Both the position numbers and the translations under genes were made by a program. From the NCBI GenBank assembly GCA_938040985.1, contig CALHZD010000104.1:1-28508 (forward strand): DNA of 28,508 nucleotides, in the 5' to 3' direction. The stretch's first letter is position 1. Each line of letters begins with the position of its first letter. The notes below the pieces were generated by a model, which worked only from the letters and a program-made list of their open reading frames with translations, did no database searches and was not told where the DNA came from. Shown here piece by piece: positions 21,312-28,508 of this stretch. The stretch is from an uncultured Propionivibrio sp. (GTDB lineage Bacteria > Pseudomonadota > Gammaproteobacteria > Burkholderiales > Rhodocyclaceae).

Positions 21312-22358
21312 ATGAGCGCTGACACGCCTCACCCTCTGCAAGTTTTCTGGGATCAGGCATTGGCCTCAATACATACCGGTGCGTTGCTGGCTGCTTTCGA
21401 GCACGGACTATTTTTAGAGCTTGCGAAAAATGCACCAACGTCAGCGCCGATACTGGCCCGGCGTTTGGGATTAAATGCTACCCGGACAGAGCACTGGCTG
21501 GAGCTACTTTGGGGCATGGGCGTCTTAGATCGTGCAGAAAAAAACCAGGAAAATGGGAACAGCACATGGTGCTACTACGTATCACCCAGCTTAACTAATT
21601 ATTTATCCAACGGCACTCAATACTGCCACGAGGCACTGGCTTTTCGACTACGAGCCATGTATCAATTCGGAAAAAATCTCTCCGGCTGGCTACGCGAAGA
21701 TTGCAACGTCCTGCCAAAAAGCGCAAATGACGCTGGATGGGCAGCGGCCGCACAAAAGCAAATTGGGCAAGAGCAATGTGCTGTAACCGCCGATACGGCT
21801 TTGGCCTGTGTAGCGTACGCGAAAATTTCTAAAGCATCATGCCGATTCCTTGACTTGGGCGGTGGCCCTGGCTGGGTCGCCATTGCCTTAGCAAAACAGT
21901 ACGCTGACTGGAATGGCGTCGTCTTCGACCTTCCGGAAACAGTTCATGTGGCACGTCAGAACATCGCACTAACTGGGCTGCAACAACGTCTGGAGACACT
22001 AGGTGGCGACTTCACTACAGCAGACATCGGCGCAAACTATGATCTGATTTGGTGCTCATCGCTACTGTATTTCACTCATGATCTGAAAATGTCGGCACAC
22101 AGGCTGCTGGCAGCGCTTGCGCCCGGCGGTACGCTCGTTGCCGTTCATGCAGAAATTCCCAATACACGCAGCGAAGCTGAGCGGATCTTAGCCTATTGTC
22201 TGCCTTTGCAATTGCGCGGATGCCAGGTCTGGCGCCAGGGGGAATTCGCCCGAATTTTATGTGAATCGGGATTTACCATACTGGCGTCTTTCCCATGCAT
22301 GCGCTTTCCGCTTGCGCCAATGCAGGTCATTATCGCTCGTAAAGAGGAAGCAGGATGA
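21312..22358 (+). CDS. SAM-dependent O-methyltransferase (family 2 type) in a siderophore operon
   Basis: A 348-residue class I methyltransferase with the layout of O-methyltransferases of the hydroxyneurosporene/acetylserotonin type. An N-terminal winged-helix dimerisation part (HTGALLAAFEHGLFLELAKN, then ILARRLGLNATRTEHWLELL) is followed by the Rossmann domain. SAM motif I is DLGGGPGW (181-188), the acidic residue after strand 2 lies in VVFDLPETV, and GGDFTTADIG and LAPGGTLVAV follow. A strong ribosome binding site (GGAGGA) precedes the ATG, 12 nt after the receptor stop, and its stop overlaps the MFS start as ATGA. It must be co-expressed with an iron-siderophore import system, but its substrate is unknown; modification of the imported siderophore is a hypothesis. 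Confidence 0.85.
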   Translation: MSADTPHPLQVFWDQALASIHTGALLAAFEHGLFLELAKNAPTSAPILARRLGLNATRTEHWLELLWGMGVLDRAEKNQENGNSTWCYYVSPSLTNYLSNGTQYCHEALAFRLRAMYQFGKNLSGWLREDCNVLPKSANDAGWAAAAQKQIGQEQCAVTADTALACVAYAKISKASCRFLDLGGGPGWVAIALAKQYADWNGVVFDLPETVHVARQNIALTGLQQRLETLGGDFTTADIGANYDLIWCSSLLYFTHDLKMSAHRLLAALAPGGTLVAVHAEIPNTRSEAERILAYCLPLQLRGCQVWRQGEFARILCESGFTILASFPCMRFPLAPMQVIIARKEEAG

Positions 22359-23602
22359 AAACCGCAAATAGTCAAAATATCTGCTGGTGCTGGTATCAGT
22401 TCAGTTTCGGCGCACTCAATCTTGCCCTAGCGACCCCTGCCATCTATCTGGCTATAGGACTTCCCCTCATCATGCGCCAACACGGCTGGTCGGGAACTGA
22501 AATCGGCGTCTTCCAGCTCATGGGACTTCCTGCTCTGTTCAAAATCATTATGGCTTGGCCTGTTGAAAACCGGCATGACATTGCAGTGACAAAACATTAT
22601 GTCCGCTGGGCGGCTCTGCTTGGCGGCGCATATCTTCTTGTTTTACTGGCGCTTGCCATGAGTGGTATCGATGCTAATAGATGGCAATTGTTCACTCTGG
22701 GTTTGCTCGCTAGCGGACTAGCGGCATGGGCAGATATTCCAGTCAATGCACTGGCGATTTGCCTATTGCCACCAGAAGAACGCATACGCGCCGGCGGCAT
22801 CCGTTCCGCTGCATTATGCCTGGCCGCCATTCTCGGCGGCGGTCTGATGTTACTGGCACAACAAAACTGGGGATGGGCTGTGCCTTTTATTTTCATGGCC
22901 TCGCTGTTATTTGCCGCACTATGGCTACTGTCGGCTCTAGGGAAGGCAAGAAAAATAGTGGAGACAGAACACTTAGCATTAGTTCCTGAAACGGCATGGC
23001 TAGCTACATGGCGAGATTTTTTTCGCCAGCCCGGTGCATGGCGCTGGACACTCCTGTTATTGGGATATTTTCCTTTTGTCGCTACGGGCTGGGTCTATCT
23101 CAAACCGCTTTTACTTGATTACGGATTCGCAGCAAAAGAAGTCGCATGGATTGCCGGAGTCGGTGGTGGCGGATGTGCCGCTTTAGCTAGCCTTGCAACT
23201 GCTCGTCTCGTAAATCACAGCACCTTGGGGCGCGCCGTACCCTTATGTGCATTCGCCGGATTTGCTACGCTTGTTTTCCTAGCAGCAGCCATCTGGCACC
23301 ATGCAGATCAAAGGGTAATGATTGTTACCAGCCTGTTATTAGCGGCAAGTATGGGCACAACAGCGTCACTAGCATTCAGTTTGATGATGGAATTTGCCCG
23401 AGCGCGCCGCCAGGCGGTCGATTATGGGCTGCAAGCCAGTCTTTTCACATTGGGGCGACTAACCATACCGCCTATCGCCGGCTTTATACTGGACAGGTTC
23501 AACTATGTCGGCATGCTGGCTGCGCTGGCCCTTGGGGCATTAATCATGGCCGTGTTCAGCTACATTGCGCCGCTCATTTTAGATCGACACAAAACAGAAT
23601 AG
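22355..23602 (+). CDS. MFS transporter, RhtX/FptX siderophore importer family
   Basis: A 415-residue major-facilitator protein with about 12 membrane helices. The N-terminus has the RhtX/FptX pattern (ATPAIYLAIGLPLIMRQHGW, then GTEIGVFQLMGLPALFKI), as in single-subunit inner-membrane permeases for rhizobactin 1021 and pyochelin. A cytoplasmic loop (about 205-225) joins the two six-helix halves, and the second half contains FPFVATGWVYLKPLLLDYGF. It overlaps the methyltransferase by four bases (ATGA), the tightest kind of translational coupling. The role inferred is to carry the siderophore that enters through the TonB receptor from periplasm to cytoplasm. It is the last gene of the operon; mltA converges 22 nt later. 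Confidence 0.88.
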   Translation: MKTANSQNICWCWYQFSFGALNLALATPAIYLAIGLPLIMRQHGWSGTEIGVFQLMGLPALFKIIMAWPVENRHDIAVTKHYVRWAALLGGAYLLVLLALAMSGIDANRWQLFTLGLLASGLAAWADIPVNALAICLLPPEERIRAGGIRSAALCLAAILGGGLMLLAQQNWGWAVPFIFMASLLFAALWLLSALGKARKIVETEHLALVPETAWLATWRDFFRQPGAWRWTLLLLGYFPFVATGWVYLKPLLLDYGFAAKEVAWIAGVGGGGCAALASLATARLVNHSTLGRAVPLCAFAGFATLVFLAAAIWHHADQRVMIVTSLLLAASMGTTASLAFSLMMEFARARRQAVDYGLQASLFTLGRLTIPPIAGFILDRFNYVGMLAALALGALIMAVFSYIAPLILDRHKTE

Positions 23603-23624
23603 ATTCGAGTCGCAACAAGTTAAT

Positions 23625-24842
23625 TCAATCCGTACGCGGTGCGACGCCCGGCGGCAGGATTACCCACATCTGCCCCTGCTGGCGCATTTTGCCTGCCCGG
23701 TCGCCGGCTTCCGCGCCGAAGCCCCAAAAATAATCGGCGCGCACGACGCCGCGAATGGCACCGCCCGTATCCTGCGCCAACACCAGACGATGCAGCGGCG
23801 TTGCCGAATCCGGCTGCGTCGTCGCCAGAAAAACGGGCGCGCCCAGCGGTACATGGCGCGCATCGACGGCGATGCTGCGCCCGGCGGTCAATGGCACGCC
23901 CAGCGCGCCGTTCGGCCCTTCGTCGCCATTAACGGCGGATTCGCGGAAAAACACGTAGCTCGGATTGCTGTTGAACAAAGCGCCCGCCCGACCCGGATTG
24001 GCGCGCACCCAGGCCCGGATGCCTTGCATCGACGCCTGTTCGACCGTCAATTCGCCGCGCTCGACCAGTTCGCGGCCAATGCTGCGGTAGGGATGCCCGT
24101 TCTGGTCGGCGTAACTGAGCCGCACCATGCGGCCATCGCTCAGGCGCACACGCCCGGAGCCTTGCACCTGCAAAAAGAACAGATCGACCGCATCATCAAC
24201 CCAGAGCAGCGCATGATCAGCGTATTTCTGCATCTGACCGGTAATTTCAGCGCGCGAGTAGTACGGCACCACCTGATTGCCCTGTAAACGGCCGCGCAAA
24301 CGCTGGTGCTTGAGGTCGGGCAGAATCGCGGACAGTTCGATGGTCAGCAGGTCGTCCGGCACGCCCAGCGCCGGATAGGCGAATTTTGCCGTGCGCCGGC
24401 GAGCGCCTTGCAGCAATGGCTCGTAATAGCCGGTGATGAGGCCGCTTGTCGAGCCGTCTGAATTGGCCAAGCGATAAGGGCGAAAATTTGCTTCGAAAAA
24501 GCGGCGCAGTGCGGCCTGATCCGCCGCCGCGAGCGGTTTCGCCGCCTCACACGCCGCCCGCCATTGCGGCCATTGCGGGCGCTTTGACAGCGCCAGGCAA
24601 GATTGCAGGAAGGCCGGCCAGGCGGCGGACAAATCGTCGTCTTCCCAGCCGGGCAAATCGCGCCAGCTGGCCGGCTGCATCGGTCCTATCGGGCTGTCTG
24701 CCGGCAGATAAGCCGCCGTATCAGAAGCCTTTTTTGCCGGCGGCAAAGCGGTCGTCGGTGTCGTCAGGCAAACCGGGCATTCCGGCGTCGTCGAACACGC
24801 CGAAAGCCACAGCGCCGCCAGCGCGGCGGCATAAAAACGCAT
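23625..24842 (-). CDS. mltA: Membrane-bound lytic murein transglycosylase A
   Basis: A 405-residue lipoprotein that cleaves peptidoglycan glycan strands to 1,6-anhydromuropeptides. The signal peptide MRFYAAALAALWLSAC gives an acylated Cys. The MltA barrel contains GLITGYYEPLL, AELTGQ-like residues (RAEITGQMQKYADHALLWVD), FFLQVQGSGRVRL and NPSYVFFRE. The 3D domain follows with DTGGAIRG, in which Asp is catalytic, then ADYFWGFG and a final GQMWVILPPG. In-frame ATGs at 24866 and 24869 and a GTG at 24899 are alternatives; 24842 gives the cleanest lipoprotein signal, but no start has a good ribosome binding site. Divergent from the DUF815 ATPase. Confidence 0.92.
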   Translation of the reverse strand: MRFYAAALAALWLSACSTTPECPVCLTTPTTALPPAKKASDTAAYLPADSPIGPMQPASWRDLPGWEDDDLSAAWPAFLQSCLALSKRPQWPQWRAACEAAKPLAAADQAALRRFFEANFRPYRLANSDGSTSGLITGYYEPLLQGARRRTAKFAYPALGVPDDLLTIELSAILPDLKHQRLRGRLQGNQVVPYYSRAEITGQMQKYADHALLWVDDAVDLFFLQVQGSGRVRLSDGRMVRLSYADQNGHPYRSIGRELVERGELTVEQASMQGIRAWVRANPGRAGALFNSNPSYVFFRESAVNGDEGPNGALGVPLTAGRSIAVDARHVPLGAPVFLATTQPDSATPLHRLVLAQDTGGAIRGVVRADYFWGFGAEAGDRAGKMRQQGQMWVILPPGVAPRTD

Positions 24843-24901
24843 CGCCTGCTTGGGTCTTTCTTGCATCATTTGATAGAGTAAAGATTCTTCTGAAAGCACG
24901 A

Positions 24902-24907
24902 AGTATA
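24902..24907 (-). promoter_or_regulatory. Possible -10 element for mltA
   Basis: TATACT on the minus strand, 60 nt upstream of the chosen mltA ATG. No good -35 is seen at 16-18 nt. The 279-nt gap to the DUF815 gene (24843-25121) contains no supported gene. Confidence 0.25.
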
Positions 24908-25121
24908 GCCAAACACGCTGTTTCCTTACGGCATTGCCGCCTTTTGCAGCGCCCTCGGCCAGCAGCTTGTTTAGCTTTCTTCCTTATCGCCCAATCCGCA
25001 ATTGATAAGGCCACGCACCGTCCGGAAAAAACCACTGACCGACGCGCCGGCCGCCTATCCATTGCGGAGAGACGAAGAGAACCCTACACCAGAAAGACCA
25101 TTTGAAAAGGCAATGCACGCC

Positions 25122-26063
25122 ATGACCAACGCCACCCGCAAAACCGACCAGAGCTCCGACCAGACCCTCGCCCCTTTTCTGCATTTCCTGCAACGCGCCG
25201 AAACGCTGCTTGATCGCCTCGATCCCTTGCTGCCGCCGGCTTCCGCCGTTCCCGACTGGCGCAATGCCGTGGCCTTCCGCTGGCGCAAGCAGGGCGCGGC
25301 CGGCTTCCTGGCGCCGGTGCGCAAGCTTTCCCGAATTCGCCTCAGCGACCTGAAGGACATCGACGAGCAGAAAGCGCGCATCAACGCCAACACGCGCCAG
25401 TTCGTCGCCGGCCAGCCGGCCAACAACGTCCTGCTCACCGGCACGCGCGGTTCCGGAAAGTCCTCGCTGATCAAGGCCCTGCTCAATGAATATGCAAAAA
25501 AAGGCCTGCGCGTCATCGAGGTCGACAAGAACGATCTCGTCGATCTGCCGCTGATCGTCGAACTTATCGAGGAACGCCCCGAACGCTTCATCGTCTTTTG
25601 CGACGACCTTTCTTTTGATGCCGGCGATGCCACCTACAAGGCGCTCAAGGTCGCGCTCGACGGCTCGCTAGCTTCGGCGCCGGAAAACGTCCTGATCTAC
25701 GCCACGTCGAACCGCCGCCACCTGATGCCGGAATATTTCGAGGAGAACCTTGAAACCAGCCGCGTCGGCGAAGAAATCCACCCTGGCGAAGCGATCGAAG
25801 AAAAAATCTCGCTCTCCGAACGTTTTGGCCTCTGGCTCTCGTTCTATCCTTTCGACCAGGATGCCTATCTCAATATCGTCACCCACTGGCTCAAGCATTT
25901 TGGCTGCGATAAGAACGCCATTGCCCGCGCCGAACGCGATGCGCTCAACTGGGCACTGATGCGCGGCTCCCGCAGCGGCCGCGTCGCCTGGCAGTTCGCC
26001 AAGGACTGGGCCGGCGCACAGGCTGTCCAATCCGCGGGGAAAACGGCGAAAAAGGCGCCATGA
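25122..26063 (+). CDS. DUF815 family P-loop ATPase
   Basis: A 313-residue AAA-like ATPase of the DUF815 family; physiological role unknown. An N-terminal helical region (FLHFLQRAETLLDRLDPLL) precedes FLAPVRKLSRIRLSDLKDID, which is conserved in the family. Walker A GTRGSGKSS follows (about 107-115), then Walker B FIVFCDDLSF (about 155-164), a sensor ATSNRRHLMPEYF, and LSERFGLWLSFYPFDQDAYL near the C-terminus. The start could also be the ATG at 25113, nine bases earlier (AAAAGG precedes both), or an upstream in-frame codon at 25002. Its stop overlaps the Nudix/Thi gene start (ATGA). This pairing with a Nudix gene near yacG and zapD recurs in betaproteobacteria. Confidence 0.88.
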   Translation: MTNATRKTDQSSDQTLAPFLHFLQRAETLLDRLDPLLPPASAVPDWRNAVAFRWRKQGAAGFLAPVRKLSRIRLSDLKDIDEQKARINANTRQFVAGQPANNVLLTGTRGSGKSSLIKALLNEYAKKGLRVIEVDKNDLVDLPLIVELIEERPERFIVFCDDLSFDAGDATYKALKVALDGSLASAPENVLIYATSNRRHLMPEYFEENLETSRVGEEIHPGEAIEEKISLSERFGLWLSFYPFDQDAYLNIVTHWLKHFGCDKNAIARAERDALNWALMRGSRSGRVAWQFAKDWAGAQAVQSAGKTAKKAP

Positions 26064-27046
26064 ACGCATCGCTCAGCGGCATTACCCAGGTCTCGGCGGG
26101 AATCATTCTGCACAGCGGAAAAAATGATCGAGACGAAAACAAAAACAGCGAATATCTGCTCGCCCAGCGCCCGTCAGGCAAAGTCTATGCGGGCTACTGG
26201 GAATTTCCGGGCGGCAAGGTCGAATCGGGTGAAACCTACCACGACGCGCTGACGCGCGAATTGCGTGAAGAGTTGGGTATCAGCGTCACGCACGCCTGGC
26301 CGTGGCTGACGCGGGAATTCGTCTATCCGCACGCGCGCGTCCGCCTGAAATTCTTCCGCGTCACGGCCTGGCGCGGCGATATTGTGCCGCTCGAACACAG
26401 CGGCATCACCTGGACGCGCATCGGCGATTCACCGGCCGTTTCGCCTGTCCTGCCCGCCAACGGGCCGATTCTGCGCGCGCTCGGCCTGCCGCCGGTTTAT
26501 GCGCTGACGAATGCGGAAGAAAACGGAATCGACGCCGAGCTTGCTCGTCTGGAAGATGCGCTGCACAACGGCCTGCGCCTGATCCAGATCCGCGACAAGG
26601 GGCTGCCGCCAGCATCGCGGCTGCGCTTTGCACAAGCCGTCATGCAGAAAACCCGGAACTACGCAGACGCCATTGTGCTGGTCAATGATGACGAGGCGCT
26701 GGCACGCCAAATCGGCGCGCAGGGCTTGCACCTTTCCGCTGCGCGCCTGATGGCGCCTGATGCCTGCCACAACCTGCGCGCCAGTTTCTCCTGGCTGGCC
26801 GCCTCATGCCATACGGACGAGGAACTGGCCCGCGCCGCCGCGCTCGACCTTGACTTTGCGCTGCTCAGCCCCGTGCTGCCGACGCCTTCACACCCCGATG
26901 CAACGCCTATGGGCTGGGCGGAATTTCCCCGCCGTGTCGAATACGCGCCGCTGCCCGTCTTTGCGCTCGGCGGCATGACGCCGGCGCGGCTCGACGAGGC
27001 CTGCACCCACGGCGCGCACGGCATCGCCATGCTACGCGGCTGGTGA
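26060..27046 (+). CDS. Nudix hydrolase / thiamine-phosphate-synthase-like fusion
   Basis: A 328-residue two-domain protein. Residues 1-140 are a MutT-like Nudix domain (AQRPSGKVYAGYWEFPGGK leads into the Nudix box 51-73 ending RELREELGI), as in enzymes that clean 8-oxo-dGTP. Residues 145-328 are a TenI/ThiE-type barrel: VYALTN, LIQIRDKGL, IVLVNDD, GLHLSA, SCHTDEELARA, LLSPVLPTPSHP and FALGGM. Such fusions are known in beta- and gammaproteobacteria; whether the second half makes thiamine phosphate is uncertain. Start overlaps the DUF815 stop (ATGA). The gene converges on yacG with only 11 nt between stop codons. Confidence 0.92.
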   Translation: MNASLSGITQVSAGIILHSGKNDRDENKNSEYLLAQRPSGKVYAGYWEFPGGKVESGETYHDALTRELREELGISVTHAWPWLTREFVYPHARVRLKFFRVTAWRGDIVPLEHSGITWTRIGDSPAVSPVLPANGPILRALGLPPVYALTNAEENGIDAELARLEDALHNGLRLIQIRDKGLPPASRLRFAQAVMQKTRNYADAIVLVNDDEALARQIGAQGLHLSAARLMAPDACHNLRASFSWLAASCHTDEELARAAALDLDFALLSPVLPTPSHPDATPMGWAEFPRRVEYAPLPVFALGGMTPARLDEACTHGAHGIAMLRGW

Positions 27047-27057
27047 GCCTCACACTC

Positions 27058-27303
27058 TCACACTGGCGGAATGCCGCTTCCGCCATCGCCTGCATCCCCG
27101 GCATCGGGATCGTCGGCCGGCGCCTGCGCCGGAATACGGTAAGACTCCGAGGCCCAGGCGCCCAGATCGATCAACTTGCAGCGCTGGCTGCAAAACGGCC
27201 GGTAGGGATTTTCCGGACTCCAGCGCGAATCGCCGCCGCACTGCGGGCAGCGCACGATACGTTCGGCAGGCGAAGTGTTTTCGGAATTTTCAGAGCGTTT
27301 CAT
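27058..27303 (-). CDS. yacG: DNA gyrase inhibitor YacG
   Basis: An 81-residue zinc-finger protein which in E. coli binds GyrB and inhibits gyrase. Four cysteines form the zinc site (C19, C22, C38, C42), in RCPQCGG and NPYRPFCSQRCK. They are followed by the signature LIDLGAWASESYRIP and an acidic, Gly/Asp-rich tail. The ATG at 27301-27303 overlaps the zapD stop (ATGA), so translation is coupled; the frame open to 27351 lies inside zapD. The inverted repeat GGCGGAA-6 nt-TTCCGCC (27065-27084) in its last codons lies next to the convergent gene end and has no T-run. Confidence 0.95.
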   Translation of the reverse strand: MKRSENSENTSPAERIVRCPQCGGDSRWSPENPYRPFCSQRCKLIDLGAWASESYRIPAQAPADDPDAGDAGDGGSGIPPV

Positions 27304-28070
27304 AGAATGCAGAAGACAAGATCGAAGGGCACTTCGACATCGCTCCCGCACTGGCGGGAACGCTGCCCGCTGAGACCCAACTGCGTGAAGCGGATGTTCA
27401 GCGCGTAGCGGTTAGCGCTGATTTCGGGAATGAACGGGGTCTGCGGGTCGAGCATGACACGCACCATCTGCTGAGAGACGATGCCGCTCATCATGCGCTG
27501 GAACGCCCCGCCCGGCGCCAGGTGATGCTCCGGCTTACCGCTGCTGCCGCGCAGCAGACGGAGGACGACCTCCACGCCCTGGCGCAAGGGCTGGAAAGGG
27601 TAAAACCAGCCCAGCAGCTCCTCGCTGCGCACTTCCGGCGGCAGGTGCAGCCAGTAATGATAGGACGGCAGATCGAATTCACACATGCCGCCGGGGATCG
27701 ACGAGCGGCTCTTGATCGCCATCAGCCAGTCGTTATCGCGCAGATGCTGTCCCAGTTTGCCGGGCATGGCGAGCAGGGCGGTAGATGCCTGCTCCAGTTC
27801 GGCAAGCACGCTGGACAGCGCATCTTCGGAAATGGCTGGATTATTGCGAAAACCGAGCAAGGCCTGGCGCTGGCGTTCCAGCTCCTGAATCAGATCCAGC
27901 TTCAGGTCGGCGCGCCCGGAAACGTCAATGATCTCGAATAACGCCAGCAACGCGGCATGATGCTCATACGCGCCGCTCTGTTCGAGGAAATGGTCGGCCT
28001 TGGCGAACAGATCCTCCAGCCGCAACAGCGTGCGAATCCGTTCGCTGAAAGGATATTCGTAAATAATCAT
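27300..28070 (-). CDS. zapD: Cell division protein ZapD
   Basis: A 256-residue ZapD (formerly YacF/DUF1342), an FtsZ-binding protein that cross-links protofilaments. The N-terminus IIYEYPFSERIRTLLRLEDL is the family hallmark. An all-helical bundle follows (to about residue 115), then the beta-rich domain with CEFDLPSYHYWLHLP, GWFYPFQPLRQGVEVVLRLL and FIPEISANRYALNIRF. The length is standard. It is translationally coupled to yacG (four-base overlap). coaE, its usual upstream neighbour, is not seen; instead repeat array C lies upstream. Confidence 0.95.
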   Translation of the reverse strand: MIIYEYPFSERIRTLLRLEDLFAKADHFLEQSGAYEHHAALLALFEIIDVSGRADLKLDLIQELERQRQALLGFRNNPAISEDALSSVLAELEQASTALLAMPGKLGQHLRDNDWLMAIKSRSSIPGGMCEFDLPSYHYWLHLPPEVRSEELLGWFYPFQPLRQGVEVVLRLLRGSSGKPEHHLAPGGAFQRMMSGIVSQQMVRVMLDPQTPFIPEISANRYALNIRFTQLGLSGQRSRQCGSDVEVPFDLVFCIL

Positions 28071-28508
28071 GCGCTTACTGGCTCTGTATCACGGGCATCA
28101 TTCTGCGGCATTTAGCGCAAAATCTCAACCGAAGGGGAATTGCCGTAAAACCCGAAGCGCCCGCGCCAGCCGGACGCTTCCCCAAAGGATGCCCTGAAAT
28201 CCTTGTAGTAACAGTGCCTCTCCGAGGGTGTGCTCTGAAGTCCGCGTATTTAGGGCATCTCCGAAGGGATGCTCTGGAGTCCCTGTAAATAGGGCGTTTC
28301 AGATGGAGGTGCCTGCAAGCCCTTTATTTACGGGAATCTCCGTGCAGGGTGCTTGAAAGCCCTTTATCCACGCGGGTTTCAGAGGTACCTGCCCGGAAAC
28401 GCCCAACCCACGGGGGTTCCGGGCATGTCTTTTCGCATATTCGATAACGACGAAGCCCCCAAAGAAACCCCTTAGGCGCAGCCGCCGGCGCGGGGCAGCT
28501 TGGCGGAA
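28071..28508. other. Gene-free right edge upstream of zapD
   Basis: 438 nt without a supported gene. The zapD promoter should lie close to 28071 but no clear -10/-35 pair is seen. Most of the interval is repeat array C. A 16-codon plus-strand frame (28425-28475) and the tail of a minus-strand frame from the edge are too short to call. Confidence 0.45.
28152..28428. repeat. Repeat array C, about 40-bp period
   Basis: Units begin at about 28152 (CGAAGCGCCC), 28195 (TGAAATCC), 28236 (TGAAGTCCGCGTATTTAGGG), 28275 (TGGAGTCCCTGTAAATAGGG), 28314 (TGCAAGCCC), 28354 (TGAAAGCCC) and 28394 (CGGAAACGCCC). Steps are about 39-43 bp. Each has the same grammar as arrays A and B: GAA, two bases, CC(C/G), an A/T-rich core, GGGC or CGGG, then TTTC/TCTC and a GGATGC/GGTGC tail. 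Copies are more diverged here than in array B. Confidence 0.7.

Noticed and set aside
28425..28475. 16-codon frame beginning MSFRIFDNDEAPKE
   Set aside because: Too short, no ribosome binding site, and it lies at the end of repeat array C near the window edge.

Overview
The window is a chromosomal segment of a GC-rich Gram-negative bacterium, most probably a betaproteobacterium. Three things point there: a zapB-like/zapA pair followed by 6S RNA, a zapD-yacG pair facing a DUF815 ATPase and a Nudix/thiamine-phosphate-synthase fusion, and a NodT-type outer-membrane lipoprotein. No species is claimed. No tRNA, rRNA or CRISPR array was found.

Layout. 1-4500: housekeeping genes. On the minus strand are a GDT1-like cation transporter, 6S RNA with its own terminator, zapA, a zapB-like coiled-coil gene, a periplasmic rhodanese and nudC. 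On the plus strand is a type I aroD, followed by the stump of a patatin-like lipoprotein gene. 4500-5750: no intact gene; it holds repeat array A (period about 40 bp) and a decayed transposase end. 5750-17970, all on the minus strand: parts of an ABC-2 type (YhiI/RbbA/YhhJ-like) exporter, in transcription order HlyD adaptor, DUF4298 protein, double-ATPase, then two permeases and a NodT outer-membrane factor. These parts are interrupted by an alpha/beta hydrolase, a flavodoxin-fold quinone reductase, repeat array B, a membrane-anchored phosphate-binding-like protein and an AlkD-like protein.

18049-23602: a compact, visibly less GC-rich siderophore-uptake island. It has a PchR-like AraC regulator divergent from a TonB receptor, a SAM O-methyltransferase and an RhtX/FptX-type MFS importer. 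The last three form a tight plus-strand operon. No siderophore synthesis genes are present. 23625-28070: mltA, the DUF815 ATPase and Nudix/Thi fusion (ATGA overlap), converging on zapD-yacG (also overlapping). 28071-28508: repeat array C.

Most unusual: (i) a dispersed family of ~40-bp tandem repeats in three intergenic regions; (ii) an O-methyltransferase embedded in a siderophore import operon; (iii) short phased repeats in front of both ABC permease genes, 5 motifs at exactly 11-bp spacing and four 9-bp G-tract units; (iv) a GDT1-family protein whose second metal-binding motif has lost both acidic residues; (v) an asymmetric double-ATPase with one degenerate nucleotide site.
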